A stretch of 64,000 bases of DNA from Buttiauxella sp049686335 (GTDB lineage: Bacteria; Pseudomonadota; Gammaproteobacteria; Enterobacterales; Enterobacteriaceae), in assembly GCF_049686335.1 (NCBI RefSeq), contig NZ_JBAVHX010000009.1, forward strand, positions 124,001 to 188,000, given 5' to 3'. The notes below the pieces were generated by a model. That model was not told the DNA's origin and did not search any database. It saw nothing but the letters and a program-made list of their open reading frames with translations. This document shows positions 36,728-46,052 of this stretch, piece by piece. Numbering within the stretch: position 1 is the first letter of the stretch; each line of letters begins with the position of its first letter. Made by a program: the position numbers and the translations under genes.

Positions 36728-38751
36728 ATACAACCGATCTGTACAAAGAGATGCAACGCCACAAGGACGCCGCGAAGCTGAGACAAGACGCGTTAGCCGA
36801 ACGCTTTACGCAAGCGTGGGGTTTTTACCGTGGCGAACTGCCAGCCGTCATGATGCCTGGTGACGTTGCAGCCCGTAACGTGATGTGGGAAGCCTTCGAA
36901 ACCATTCACCCGTCACTCGTCGCCCTGTTTACTGACAGCCAGAAAGCGCCCGTTGCGTTTTCCAATGACACCAAAGGCGAGAATAAACTAGCCGCAGCCG
37001 TGACAAAGGCAGTCCACGCCGCAGCGCTGGCGGTGAATGGCTGGGATATGATTATTTATCTGGCGCTCAAACAGTGCCTGATCACTGGCAATCAGGCCGG
37101 ATTGGTTGGCTATGACAGCAAGACATACACCACTGATAAGATCACCTTCGACAAGGAGCCAGCGGAAGCTGCGCTTATTCAACAAAAAATCATCACCACT
37201 GCTGGCTATAACGTTGATTCTGACCTGTCGTTTGAGGACGTTGACGGCGTGGCGCTGGTGTCTGGATGGATGCAGGGCATACGGGAGGTTAAATTCCCCG
37301 TCATTTCACTGATTGAGTTTAAAAACTTCTTCCTGCACCCAAAGGCAACCAACCCGCAGGACTCAATCTACAGCGCCTATGCAGAGGAAATCACCAACGC
37401 GGAGGCATACAAGCGCGGCTACAAGAAATCAGCGGTAGAGGCCGGAGCGGTTGAGGATACCAACGCTGGGCGCAGCCTGGACACGTCGATGGTGGTTGTG
37501 GGCGACATGAACGCCGAAGGGCGCAGGGATTTGGAACAATCAACCCTGGACACCATGAATGACCTGATCACCGTTTATCACCACTACTGGCGCGGGTGTT
37601 ACAACTCCGCAGATGAAAAGTTATGGCACGTCATCACGACCAGTACGGAATACATCAGCCATGAGGCCGTAAACTATTGCCCGTTAATTTGGGGTGCAAT
37701 GAGCGCCGTACCGAACAGCGCCCACGGTGAGAGCCTGTATGATTTTTGTAAGTCCGCACAAGAAGGAACAACCCGCGCCCGCCGCGCTATTCAGCGCTCC
37801 GCAGACTTTGCCGCTTACCCTGACATGGAGGTGACAGACTCACTTTTAACGTCAGAATCCCGCGCCGCACTGAATGACCGTAGCGAACCTGGGCGCGTGT
37901 ACGTTGTGAAACAGAAGGGCGCAATCAGTCGCATCCCAACATCCGACGTTCCGCAAGCTATGCAACTGCTTAACCAGGAATTAAATCAGGACGCCGAACG
38001 CGTTCGCCAGGGTTCCGCAGGGCAAGCGCAAGCCATGAGTAAAACCAATCAATCGGGGATCGCCATCGCGCTGACTCAGGCCAAAGAGGAAATCAACGAA
38101 AACCAGATTGCGAAAGTATTTGCGGAAACCTTCATAAAGCCCGCTTACGGCGTTTTCTTAATGGTATTACAGGAGATGGGTAACGTTCTCGACGTTGAGG
38201 GTGTGAAAATACCATTCAAGCTGTTACGTGACGATATCGGGCTAAAGGTAGACATTAAATCAGCCGCAGACCGCGCACAGGCTGCTGCCAATATCCTGAC
38301 CGTGTACCAGGACGCAGCCCAGAAAGGCACCTTGCCGGAGAACTTCCAGCCGGAAAATATATACAACATCTACGCCGATTTTCTCCGTGCCGTAACCAAC
38401 GATGAAGACATTACCCGCTACCTGACCCCGCCATCTGAAATGCCGAAACCATCAGAGTTTCAGAAGAAACTACAAGCAGTTATGGCTGCGTGTCAGTTAC
38501 GCCACGCCATCGCCACGACCAAACTGGCGGAGGGCAAAGTAGAGGAGCAAGCCGGTACGACACAAAAGTTGTTTAACGAAGCCGCCAAAGCCCTGGCGCA
38601 GATTGAAGAAATCATGCAGGGAATCGACATTGAGAAAGCCCGTTTGGTTTTGGACGCTGATAAATCAGAAAAAGAGATGTTGCTGGATGCCGCTGAATTA
38701 GCAAATCGTGCGGAGCCAACCCCCTCGGAGAGTGACAAAGCCCCCGCGTAA
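36724..38751 (+). CDS. Portal protein
   Basis: 675-residue protein in the position and size range of podovirus portals. The N-terminus is MNTTDLYKEMQRHKDAAKLRQD. The middle holds a long helical stretch with repeated Ala/Gln (NQDAERVRQGSAGQAQAMSK), typical of the portal stem region, and the C-terminal region is helical. It starts with GTG overlapping the terL stop (GTGA). The call is supported by order: terS-terL-portal-scaffold. Confidence 0.8.
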   Translation: MNTTDLYKEMQRHKDAAKLRQDALAERFTQAWGFYRGELPAVMMPGDVAARNVMWEAFETIHPSLVALFTDSQKAPVAFSNDTKGENKLAAAVTKAVHAAALAVNGWDMIIYLALKQCLITGNQAGLVGYDSKTYTTDKITFDKEPAEAALIQQKIITTAGYNVDSDLSFEDVDGVALVSGWMQGIREVKFPVISLIEFKNFFLHPKATNPQDSIYSAYAEEITNAEAYKRGYKKSAVEAGAVEDTNAGRSLDTSMVVVGDMNAEGRRDLEQSTLDTMNDLITVYHHYWRGCYNSADEKLWHVITTSTEYISHEAVNYCPLIWGAMSAVPNSAHGESLYDFCKSAQEGTTRARRAIQRSADFAAYPDMEVTDSLLTSESRAALNDRSEPGRVYVVKQKGAISRIPTSDVPQAMQLLNQELNQDAERVRQGSAGQAQAMSKTNQSGIAIALTQAKEEINENQIAKVFAETFIKPAYGVFLMVLQEMGNVLDVEGVKIPFKLLRDDIGLKVDIKSAADRAQAAANILTVYQDAAQKGTLPENFQPENIYNIYADFLRAVTNDEDITRYLTPPSEMPKPSEFQKKLQAVMAACQLRHAIATTKLAEGKVEEQAGTTQKLFNEAAKALAQIEEIMQGIDIEKARLVLDADKSEKEMLLDAAELANRAEPTPSESDKAPA

Positions 38752-38758
38752 ATGATGC

Positions 38759-38787
38759 ACTAAAAAAGACGGTGCAAGGAATGCGCC
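38759..38787 (+). promoter_or_regulatory. Repeated cis-element, copy 2 (upstream of scaffold gene)
   Basis: ACTAAAAAAG (38759-38768) then a hairpin GGTGC-AAGGAAT-GCGCC (38771-38787) with AAGGA in the loop. It lies 27 bp before the ATG at 38815, which has its own ATGAGG site. Confidence 0.55.
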
Positions 38788-38814
38788 ATTACCCCCTAAA
38801 ACATGAGGTTTTAA

Positions 38815-39675
38815 ATGTCAGATGTCACGACTACATCCAGCCCGTCTACCGGATTCAACCCTGGTTCCCTGTTTTTCCCAAATGACGCAGCACCGAAAGA
38901 TAGCCAAAGCCCAGAAATCAGCGGAGGCGCATCACTTACAGTCACAGAAGATGACGGCAACGCCGCACCCCTCGACGGCATCGAGACTACGCCAGGCACT
39001 GAATCAAGCGCTGACGAATGGGAGTTCAACGGCGGTAAGTTCACCGCAGACCAAATCAGCGAAGCCCTGAAACATCAGGAGACTTTCACGCGCTTTAATA
39101 CCTCCATCACTCCGCTGGTGCAAAACATCAAGTCATTCGGTGACCACGCCGCACGTTTCCAGGCTATGGCAGTGACGGAAACCGACAAGCAAATTCAGGA
39201 GCTACGCACCGCGCTTAACTCTGGGCAGCTTAACGCCGCTGATTACCAACGCGCCCACCAATCGTTACAGATGGCAGAGACGCGCAAGGGCATGCTGGAG
39301 GAAGCGGGAAAGCAGGTAGACGCCCAACGCACTGAGGCACTGAATAACGCCCGCCGCCACAACGCCAGCCAAACCGCCACCAACCTGGTAAAACAGGGTT
39401 GGACAGTGGAGCAGATGAACCAGGCGCAAAGCGTCGTCAAAGGCGTAATGAGCATGGAAGCCTTTGCGGATAACGTATCACCGGCTTTTATGGAAATCTT
39501 GCGTGATGCCTACGAACTGCGCAGTCAGAAAGCCGCCGCCGCTGCAAAGCTACAAGATAAAGTCCGCAAAGTGACTAAGACCCCGCAGCAGCGCCAGCAA
39601 GCCCCAGCGCCAGCTAAAGGCGCAAACATGGGATCTTCTGACTGGATGAAGAAAAATATCTGGGGTGGTAACTAA
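38815..39675 (+). CDS. Putative scaffold protein
   Basis: 286 residues. The N-terminal 80 residues are acidic, Ser/Thr/Gly-rich and disordered-looking; the middle (about 90-250) is strongly helical and Gln/Ala-rich (coiled-coil-like); the C-terminus is basic, with KVRKVTKTPQQRQQ. This build and a position after the portal fit a capsid scaffold. It ends with a TAATG overlap with the next gene. The call is inferred from composition and gene order. Confidence 0.6.
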   Translation: MSDVTTTSSPSTGFNPGSLFFPNDAAPKDSQSPEISGGASLTVTEDDGNAAPLDGIETTPGTESSADEWEFNGGKFTADQISEALKHQETFTRFNTSITPLVQNIKSFGDHAARFQAMAVTETDKQIQELRTALNSGQLNAADYQRAHQSLQMAETRKGMLEEAGKQVDAQRTEALNNARRHNASQTATNLVKQGWTVEQMNQAQSVVKGVMSMEAFADNVSPAFMEILRDAYELRSQKAAAAAKLQDKVRKVTKTPQQRQQAPAPAKGANMGSSDWMKKNIWGGN

Positions 39676-40538
39676 TGGCGCTATTCAAAGGCTCGTCAAA
39701 GGACAGCACCAACAGCAGTAGCAGCACCTCGGAAAGTTGGCTCTTTGAATACCTAAGCCCCGTGATGATTGATTTCATCGAGTCAAACCCAGGTATTGAT
39801 TACATCGAATCGGGCGTCGCAGACCTGACAGACGCACAAAAGCAAGCCCTTGATGCCTACAAATCCGGTGCATCCATCGATGCTGGCAAAAGCATTATGC
39901 AGGGCGGCGCGGGGCTGGTTAGCGACTCTATCGCCAATATGCAGAACATGTTAGGCGGCGGCACAAAAGCCGCCTTTACTAACGGCGTGTCCGGCATCAT
40001 GGGCGCAATGACTCCAGCAATGGAGAATCAGGCCGCAGCCATTCAAAGCGATGTTTACGCAGATATGGCGGGGGCTTTCGGTGGTGCCGCTCAAAGCACC
40101 ATGAGCAACACGGCAGTAACCAACAGCAGTAACGCGGAAATGACAACCAACGCGGTTATGGCATCCGGTGCCAACGCTATGACGCAGGGGATTGCAGAAA
40201 TGCAAGCCGGTGTATTGTCCAGTGCCATTGGCCTGACTACTGACGCGCTGAGCACCTACGCCGGTATTAATTCCGATCTTCTGGGCGTGGGGGGCGACAT
40301 GTTCAAAGCTGGCGGCGGCATGGTTTCCAGCGGCACCAAAAACATGTTTAACGCCGGATTGTTTGAGCAGATGTTCAATCAGGAAAACATCAACAACGAC
40401 CGCAAAAACGACATGATTAACGGGAACATGGAGTGGATTGATATGGCGGCGCTTATGGCGGTCACTATGCCTGGCGCTGGCCTCAAGACTGAATCCAGCA
40501 GCGAAAGCAGCGTAAGCAGTGATACGGGGTGGTTCTAA
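39675..40538 (+). CDS. Ala/Gly/Ser/Met-rich virion protein, candidate ejection protein
   Basis: 287 residues rich in Ala, Gly, Ser, Met and Asn, with long amphipathic low-complexity stretches (GAMTPAMENQAAAIQSDVYADMAGAFGG). No family is recognised. In podoviruses, genes between scaffold and tail often encode internal proteins ejected with the DNA, and this composition fits that. Ends TAATG with the next gene. Confidence 0.5.
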   Translation: MALFKGSSKDSTNSSSSTSESWLFEYLSPVMIDFIESNPGIDYIESGVADLTDAQKQALDAYKSGASIDAGKSIMQGGAGLVSDSIANMQNMLGGGTKAAFTNGVSGIMGAMTPAMENQAAAIQSDVYADMAGAFGGAAQSTMSNTAVTNSSNAEMTTNAVMASGANAMTQGIAEMQAGVLSSAIGLTTDALSTYAGINSDLLGVGGDMFKAGGGMVSSGTKNMFNAGLFEQMFNQENINNDRKNDMINGNMEWIDMAALMAVTMPGAGLKTESSSESSVSSDTGWF

Positions 40539-40894
40539 TGGGTGTTATGTCGTGGTTTGGCGGTGAAACCATCGCAGCAAGCGCAGTAGGCGAAGCAGTC
40601 CCACTAACTCCAGGGCAGGGCGGGGGCGGCATGACCGCCGTCGATGCAACCGCCGCAAACCTTCCAGATGAAAACTGGGTAGATACCGCATTACGCCAGG
40701 CATTGCCGCAGATTTTAGGCATGACCCACAGCAAGGGTGGCTCACGTTCCGCGCCGTCCGCTGGTGGCGCTAAAGGTGTTGGTGGTATGGGTGGCGGTTC
40801 CGCTGCGTCTGCTATGCAGGTTCCCGACATGATTGGTAAATCTGCAAATAACAATCCGCTGGATGATATTAACAAGTGGAGCAACCTATTTTGA
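40538..40894 (+). CDS. Gly/Ala-rich small phage protein
   Basis: 118 residues, Gly/Ala-rich (GGAKGVGGMGGGSAASAM), with conserved-looking ends MGVMSWFGGETIAAS and LDDINKWSNLF. No domain is recognised. The ATG overlaps the previous stop. Probably a virion component of the same morphogenesis block. Confidence 0.6.
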   Translation: MGVMSWFGGETIAASAVGEAVPLTPGQGGGGMTAVDATAANLPDENWVDTALRQALPQILGMTHSKGGSRSAPSAGGAKGVGGMGGGSAASAMQVPDMIGKSANNNPLDDINKWSNLF

Positions 40895-40896
40895 AA

Positions 40897-41382
40897 ATGC
40901 AGGAACGCTTTAACAATATCACTGCCCGTTATGATCAGATGGTCGCCCGTATTTCCCCGCAGCCGTCTACGGATGTTTTGTTGTCACCCGCTAAACGTGA
41001 ATGGGCTATGCAGGAAGGATTCAGGCCGGAATACAACCCGAATACAGATGATGTGACGTGGGTTAAAAGCCCTGAACCGGTGTACCAACAAAGCCACATA
41101 AAAAACATTCAGGGGTCAATGTCACCTGAGCGTTTAACCGAATCTTTCCCCGCGTTTGCGTATAAGGCGGCGAATCTCGACGAAACGCTACAGGAGATAA
41201 TCCGCCAGGCTGTTTCCGGTGAAATCACCACGCAACGCGCCAAAGAACTGGCCTACCAGTTTGCGCTTGATACGTTCGATGAAGCATGGAAGGAGGGCGC
41301 ACCAACCGGCGCAGCCAAAACCGCCGCCAGCTTTGAACAGGCTATCGAGAAAACAACCAAAACAGTGAAGGTGGCAGGATGA
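40897..41382 (+). CDS. Uncharacterised phage structural-block protein
   Basis: About 161 residues; not recognised. It is helical with a C-terminal Ala/Thr/Lys-rich tail (AAKTAASFEQAIEKTTKTVKV). Start choice is uncertain: ATG 40897, TTG 40891 (better spaced from GGAG at 40878) or GTG 40876. It overlaps the next gene by ATGA. Confidence 0.55.
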   Translation: MQERFNNITARYDQMVARISPQPSTDVLLSPAKREWAMQEGFRPEYNPNTDDVTWVKSPEPVYQQSHIKNIQGSMSPERLTESFPAFAYKAANLDETLQEIIRQAVSGEITTQRAKELAYQFALDTFDEAWKEGAPTGAAKTAASFEQAIEKTTKTVKVAG

Positions 41383-42626
41383 CAACGCAACTGGATAACC
41401 AATTACAAACGCAAGACGCCGCCGCAAGCGTTGAAGCCGCTACCCCACTGGCGCTGTTACCAGGGCAGAGTACCGCACCGCCGCAGATTTACGACAAGCC
41501 CGAACTATGGCAGCAAGCCGCGCAATCAGGAAAGCTGGTTAATCCGCCATCGGTGAAGGAAATCAACAAACAAATGTGGACGGGTTCTTTCATGACCGCG
41601 CTGATTGTTGGCCTGACAACCAAAGACCTGGGCAGCGCTATCGCTGGCGGTCTGATGGGTTCTATTGCCATTCATGACTATGGGCATTCACTGCGCCAGC
41701 GCTCCGAATACGTCCCGCAGATGCAAAAAGACGGCTATTCAAACGCCGCGATAATGGACTACTACAAAACCGGCAATCAAACCCTGTTAAATCAGGAGCG
41801 TGACGACATGCTCGACAGTAGCCGGTTTAAAGAGCAAGTCCGAACCGATGACCGAAGCTTTGTCGAGGGGCAGCGTCGCTTTGACGAGAACGCCGATTAC
41901 CGCGAGGAGTCGTTACGATCCCGCGAATACAACCAGACAGCAATGCGCAACCAGCGTGACCGCATCCACGGTGAAACGATGGAATTTCGCCGCGAGAACC
42001 TGGACGCCCGCAACCGCATTGCACTGGCGCAGCGTTCACCCGTTATGTTTGACGCGTCCGCCCCTAACGCTCGCCAGATGGCACAACAGGCGCTGATGAA
42101 AGCAACAGACGGGCAGCGCAAAGCCGCAGCTTTTGCGGGGCGTATTTACCGTGGGCTGGATGTGGTCGAGTCACTGCAAGGGCAAATCGACCCAGGGCGC
42201 GTAGGGGAAATTACAAAAGCAATCGGTACTGGCTCAATTGCATCAATGGGGCTGGACGCCAACGAACAGCGCTATGTTAACGCCCTATCGGATGTTGTCG
42301 CCGCTATCGTTCGTAAGGACTCAGGGGCAGCCGTCACAGAAAGTGAGTGGGCGAACGCTCGCGCCCAGTACATGCCGCTTTACGGCGATGAATCGGAAGT
42401 CATCCAACAGAAATTTGACTTCATGCGCGACCGTGGCGCGGATTCTGAGGCGGAGGCGGGGGGAATCCTGGAGCCAATGGCCTATCTTGCTGGGCAGGAT
42501 GTGTCTGAATTATCCGGCTCTTCACGCCAGAAACAGGCACAGGAGAAGCCAGCAACAGACAAGGCTGGCAATCCAAATTTAGCCTATAAGCAACAACTCA
42601 TGGAAACCTACGGGGGGATTAAATGA
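41379..42626 (+). CDS. Putative internal virion/ejection protein
   Basis: 415 residues. It has a short N-terminal disordered part, a glycine-rich hydrophobic segment (TALIVGLTTKDLGSAIAGGLMGSIA, about residues 75-100), then a long Arg/Glu/Asp-rich helical region. A membrane-active segment plus charged helical body fits an ejection protein. ATG overlaps the previous stop; the next gene overlaps its end. Inferred from composition and position. Confidence 0.5.
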   Translation: MTTQLDNQLQTQDAAASVEAATPLALLPGQSTAPPQIYDKPELWQQAAQSGKLVNPPSVKEINKQMWTGSFMTALIVGLTTKDLGSAIAGGLMGSIAIHDYGHSLRQRSEYVPQMQKDGYSNAAIMDYYKTGNQTLLNQERDDMLDSSRFKEQVRTDDRSFVEGQRRFDENADYREESLRSREYNQTAMRNQRDRIHGETMEFRRENLDARNRIALAQRSPVMFDASAPNARQMAQQALMKATDGQRKAAAFAGRIYRGLDVVESLQGQIDPGRVGEITKAIGTGSIASMGLDANEQRYVNALSDVVAAIVRKDSGAAVTESEWANARAQYMPLYGDESEVIQQKFDFMRDRGADSEAEAGGILEPMAYLAGQDVSELSGSSRQKQAQEKPATDKAGNPNLAYKQQLMETYGGIK

Positions 42627-44563
42627 TGCCTACCGTAGACGAGCTATGGAAGATGCTGGCAGCAGCCCACGAAGCCGGAAATGCTGACGACGCAAAAGCT
42701 ATTGCCGCGTGGATCAGGGAAATCGAAGCCGCGCCGAAGTTCAAAGCCATGCCAAAGGAAACCGGCGTGATTGAAGACTTTAGCGACGGCATTGATAAAT
42801 CGCTGTACACCGCAATTGATACAGGAGCAAACCATCTAAAATCTGGATTTAGCTGGCTGGGTAATCAGTTTGGTATCGGTGATGGAACATACGAACCGTC
42901 TCGCCTTGCTGACGGCATCAAAATGCGCAATTCCCTGGCATTCAAAGCCGGTGAACTGACAGGCGACCTTGCACCCGCGCTGGCTGGTGGCGTGGGGGCT
43001 TCGCGCCTTGCTGCGCCACTGGTCAAAACGATTGGCAATAAATACGGCATTTGGGCGGCAGATGGTGCCGTTTCATCCCTGGGTGCTCAATTGGCGGACA
43101 CAGGCGAAATTAGCCTAACTCAAACCGGAGTTGATACCGGTCTGAATGTTGGTCTGAACGCCATGCTGCCAAAGTGGGCGGCGGTTATTGCTCGCAAAAT
43201 GCGTGGAGCTGACGATGGTCGGTTAGACCTTGCGGCGGCAAACGTTGAGGGCTTTATTCCGTCATACGGCATGAAAACAAAAAACAACTTTGCACTGACC
43301 AGAGAGCGAGCGCTGGAGGGTTCCGCTATGGGCGGCGGTACCATGCGCCGGTTTAACGAAACCAACCAGGCAGCGATGCAAAAATTCCACGACGATTTAG
43401 TTAACGCCGTTGGACAGCGCACCGATGCAACCCCGCAGGAAACAGGCCAGGCAATCCGTGAAGCCTGGGAAACCTTCCTGAAAGAAGGGCGTGAAGCTGG
43501 AACGCGTAACTACAAAGACGTTTACCGCGCTGCAGGTAATTTCCGTATTCAAATGCCGCAGGTGCGCGAGACTATCCGCGAGCTAACCCGCGTTGCCCGT
43601 GACAACAAGGCAATGGCTAAAATGCTGGTAGCACCAGAACTCCGCAGCGTCATCAAAATGCTGAATGATCAGGCCAAAGACGGCATGACACTAGAGGGGG
43701 CTATTGGTGCAAAACTGGCAGTAGATAACATGATTGCTGATCTAGGGCTGGGGCTGAAAAAGGCAGACGAGCAGCAGCTTTTGCGCCTACGTTCCGCCAT
43801 TGATGGCGATATTCGTCAGCAACTGAATGACCGCGCCGCCTTTGGTGTATACGCCCGTTACAACAAAGCGACGGAAGAATGGGCGAAGTTTGCCCAGAAT
43901 GAAAAAGGGTTGCGCCGGTTGTTTGATATCCAGGGTGGCGGCGCTTTGTATGACGCCATTTTCGGCACAGCTAGCGCCAATAATATCGGGGGGCTGAAAG
44001 CCGATAAGCTGGAATTATTGCTATCACTCATGCCGGAGGCGGTACGCGGGAAAATCAAAGGTGAGTACATTCTTCGAGCTGGGCGCGAGGCCGCAGGCGT
44101 TGCAGGGAGTGAAGGCGCACAATTCAGCGCCGCCAGATTCCTGACGAACTGGAACAAGCTGGAAAGGGATGGTATCGGGGAGCTTGTCGGCGCTGGACAT
44201 TCTGGCGACCTTGCTGACCTTGCACTAATTTCCGACCGCATGAAAATGTATTATGCCGCGGGGAACCATTCGAATAGTGCCACGCACCTTATGAACAACC
44301 CGCGCCGCTTCCTGGATCGTTCGACGGTAGATATGGGTAAGCAGATTGTTTCCGGCCTGGTATTTGACCGAGTAGCAGCTAAGGCGCTGACCAATCCACA
44401 GTTTGCAGCCGCCGCAAAACGATTCCTGAACAGTACGGCAACCGACCCAGAATACGCGCAAAACGTTATCCGCTTGCTGGTGGTGGCAAACCAGAATCCT
44501 GATTTAGTGGATGATATCGAAGCACTACTCGGAACCGATAGCGGGGCACAAATTAGCAATTAA
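42623..44563 (+). CDS. Large putative internal virion/ejection protein
   Basis: 646 residues. The N-terminus is helical (VDELWKMLAAAHEAGNADDAKAIAAWIREIE). A Gly/Ala-rich hydrophobic stretch (DLAPALAGGVGASRLAAPLV) follows at about 110-135. The rest is helical with many charged residues. No catalytic motif (such as transglycosylase) was recognised. Size and position match the largest ejection protein of podoviruses. It ends before the repeated cis-element and the capsid gene. Confidence 0.5.
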   Translation: MMPTVDELWKMLAAAHEAGNADDAKAIAAWIREIEAAPKFKAMPKETGVIEDFSDGIDKSLYTAIDTGANHLKSGFSWLGNQFGIGDGTYEPSRLADGIKMRNSLAFKAGELTGDLAPALAGGVGASRLAAPLVKTIGNKYGIWAADGAVSSLGAQLADTGEISLTQTGVDTGLNVGLNAMLPKWAAVIARKMRGADDGRLDLAAANVEGFIPSYGMKTKNNFALTRERALEGSAMGGGTMRRFNETNQAAMQKFHDDLVNAVGQRTDATPQETGQAIREAWETFLKEGREAGTRNYKDVYRAAGNFRIQMPQVRETIRELTRVARDNKAMAKMLVAPELRSVIKMLNDQAKDGMTLEGAIGAKLAVDNMIADLGLGLKKADEQQLLRLRSAIDGDIRQQLNDRAAFGVYARYNKATEEWAKFAQNEKGLRRLFDIQGGGALYDAIFGTASANNIGGLKADKLELLLSLMPEAVRGKIKGEYILRAGREAAGVAGSEGAQFSAARFLTNWNKLERDGIGELVGAGHSGDLADLALISDRMKMYYAAGNHSNSATHLMNNPRRFLDRSTVDMGKQIVSGLVFDRVAAKALTNPQFAAAAKRFLNSTATDPEYAQNVIRLLVVANQNPDLVDDIEALLGTDSGAQISN

Positions 44564-44612
44564 TGCTTTCCGCGCTCACGCGCGTTTCAGAAGTTCCGCA
44601 GTTTTAGTGTCT

Positions 44613-44652
44613 ACTAAAAAAGAGAAAACCAATATCGGCGCAAGGATTGCGC
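44613..44652 (+). promoter_or_regulatory. Repeated cis-element, copy 3 (upstream of capsid gene)
   Basis: ACTAAAAAAG (44613-44622), a 15-bp spacer, then a perfect hairpin GCGCAA-GGA-TTGCGC (44638-44652). It is followed by ACCATGAAGGTTAAACG before the capsid ATG, similar to the ACATGAGGTTTTAA before the scaffold gene. Confidence 0.55.
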
Positions 44653-44684
44653 AAACGCAGTATTAACCATGAAGGTTAAACGAC

Positions 44685-45635
44685 ATGCCAGCTTTAAATT
44701 CTTATGAATTAAACGGTGTTAAGGATTCATTCGCAGAGTGGATTTCTAACATTTCCCCGCAAGACTTTCCATTTCAGGCGATGATCGGCAAGACAACCGC
44801 CACACAATCTAAATTCGAATGGCAGTGCGACAGCGACAGTCCTGTAGACCCAAATAACGCGCTGATGGAATCTTTCGAATTTGCTGATCTCGACGACACT
44901 TTCGCCGCAACCATCCCGATGACCGGATACACTCAGAAAATGGGTAAAGCTGTCAAAGTTACCGGCGATGCTGACGCGCAAGCAGCCTGGGGGCGCGGCA
45001 CTGAATCTGATCACCAATCCCACAAGAAAGCGTCTGAACTGAAACGCGACATTGAAAACGCATTCCTGAGCACCACAAAGACGCAAGCCGAAGTCAAGCC
45101 AACGACCCCGCGCCGCTTGGGTGGCTTCGATTCTCAAGTATCAACCATTGACGGCGGCACAACTCGCATCGGTGATCCCCTGACCGGTACAGCGACATAC
45201 ATCACCGCAGCCGCCGCTGGCAAGCCACAGATGACCGACATCTTTGCAGGTATGGCGGCATTGTGGACTACAGGCGGCAAGCCAGAAGTCCTGATGTGCT
45301 CCGAAACCATGAAGGATGTGATTTCTGACGCGCAGGAAGCTGGCGGCGCTCGCGTTCGCATCTTCGAAAATACCGCTGAATTGAGCGTTGAAGTAAACAC
45401 CATCACGGACGCCCTGGGTCAAACCGTCCGCGTCGTCTATAACCGCCACATGCCAGCCGATACTGTTTACCTGTTTAACAGCAAAGATTGGGAAGCGGTA
45501 ATGTTCCGCGCACCGGAAACCGTACCGGTAGCCAAAACAGGCGATTACAAAAAAGTCGTGTTTATGGTCGATATTGGCTTACGCCACCGCAACCCGTGGG
45601 CATCCGCAGTTATCGCCCCTTTCGCGGCAGCGTAA
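44685..45635 (+). CDS. Major capsid protein (DUF5309/SU10-like)
   Basis: 316 residues. The pattern resembles the DUF5309 capsid family: an N-terminal MPALNSYELNGVKDSFAEWISNISPQDFPF-type segment, an E-loop-like region, and a C-terminal VFMVDIGLRHRNPWASAVI. It is the only mid-size protein suited to be the capsid subunit. Near its 3' end a canonical slippery heptamer could give a fraction of product extended by an Ig-like domain. Confidence 0.75.
   Translation: MPALNSYELNGVKDSFAEWISNISPQDFPFQAMIGKTTATQSKFEWQCDSDSPVDPNNALMESFEFADLDDTFAATIPMTGYTQKMGKAVKVTGDADAQAAWGRGTESDHQSHKKASELKRDIENAFLSTTKTQAEVKPTTPRRLGGFDSQVSTIDGGTTRIGDPLTGTATYITAAAAGKPQMTDIFAGMAALWTTGGKPEVLMCSETMKDVISDAQEAGGARVRIFENTAELSVEVNTITDALGQTVRVVYNRHMPADTVYLFNSKDWEAVMFRAPETVPVAKTGDYKKVVFMVDIGLRHRNPWASAVIAPFAAA
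45617..45623 (+). promoter_or_regulatory. Candidate -1 programmed frameshift site
   Basis: C CCT TTC in the capsid reading frame, an exact X XXY YYZ heptamer, with 9 bases to the stop codon. A -1 slip enters the frame of the downstream Ig-like ORF, which is open across this point and continues to 46003. Fusion would read ...APF-RGSVINTVTV..., without a stop. Confidence 0.6.
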
Positions 45636-45643
45636 TTAATACC

Positions 45644-46003
45644 GTGACCGTAGCACCCCTGACAGGTGCGACGGTTGATACCGCTTACTCAGCGACGGCA
45701 ACAGCCACGCTGATGGATGTAGACGATGGCACATACACAAACGTATGGAGCATGACGGCATCGGGCGGCGCATTGGGTTTAACTATCGACGCAGCAACAG
45801 GCGCGATTAGTGGAACACCAACGGCGGCGGGTGATTACGCAGTTAACTTGTCAGTAACGGATAGCTTGGGAAATACGGTATCAAGCGGAATAACGCTAAC
45901 CGTTACCCCAGCAGCAGCGGCGTTGGCGGCAATGCCTAGCCACTACCAGCCGGTAGAAGCAATTAACCAGGCTGAACAGCCAAAAAACACTAAGAAAAAA
46001 TAA
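45644..46003 (+). CDS. Ig-like (He_PIG) domain, likely capsid extension
   Basis: 119 residues from GTG 45644, one Ig-like domain with the hallmark LTIDAATGAISGTPTAAGDY and LSVTDSLGNTV, then a Lys-rich tail ending NTKKK. No Shine-Dalgarno is evident before the GTG, and the frame remains open upstream into the capsid gene. Expression by -1 frameshift as a capsid C-terminal extension is therefore more likely than independent initiation. In tailed phages such Ig-like domains often decorate capsids or tails by this route. Confidence 0.7.
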   Translation: MTVAPLTGATVDTAYSATATATLMDVDDGTYTNVWSMTASGGALGLTIDAATGAISGTPTAAGDYAVNLSVTDSLGNTVSSGITLTVTPAAAALAAMPSHYQPVEAINQAEQPKNTKKK

Positions 46004-46010
46004 CCCCAAA

Positions 46011-46036
46011 GCCGCCCCATGACGGGCGGTTTTTTA
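46011..46036 (+). terminator. Terminator after capsid/Ig gene
   Basis: GCCGCCC stem with CGGGCGG, followed by seven T. It ends the capsid transcript 8 bp after the Ig-domain stop. Confidence 0.85.
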
Positions 46037-46052
46037 TTGTGGAGCTATTCAA

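Noticed and set aside
34192..44652. Minus-strand terminators at the three repeated elements
   Set aside because: They read as hairpin plus T-run on the minus strand, but there are no minus-strand prophage genes to terminate; the case remains open, so they are listed as cis-elements.
45549..45555. A-rich slippery site in the capsid gene (TAC AAA AAA G)
   Set aside because: It would require a mismatched CAA in the P site and would remove conserved capsid residues; the C CCT TTC heptamer nearer the stop is canonical.
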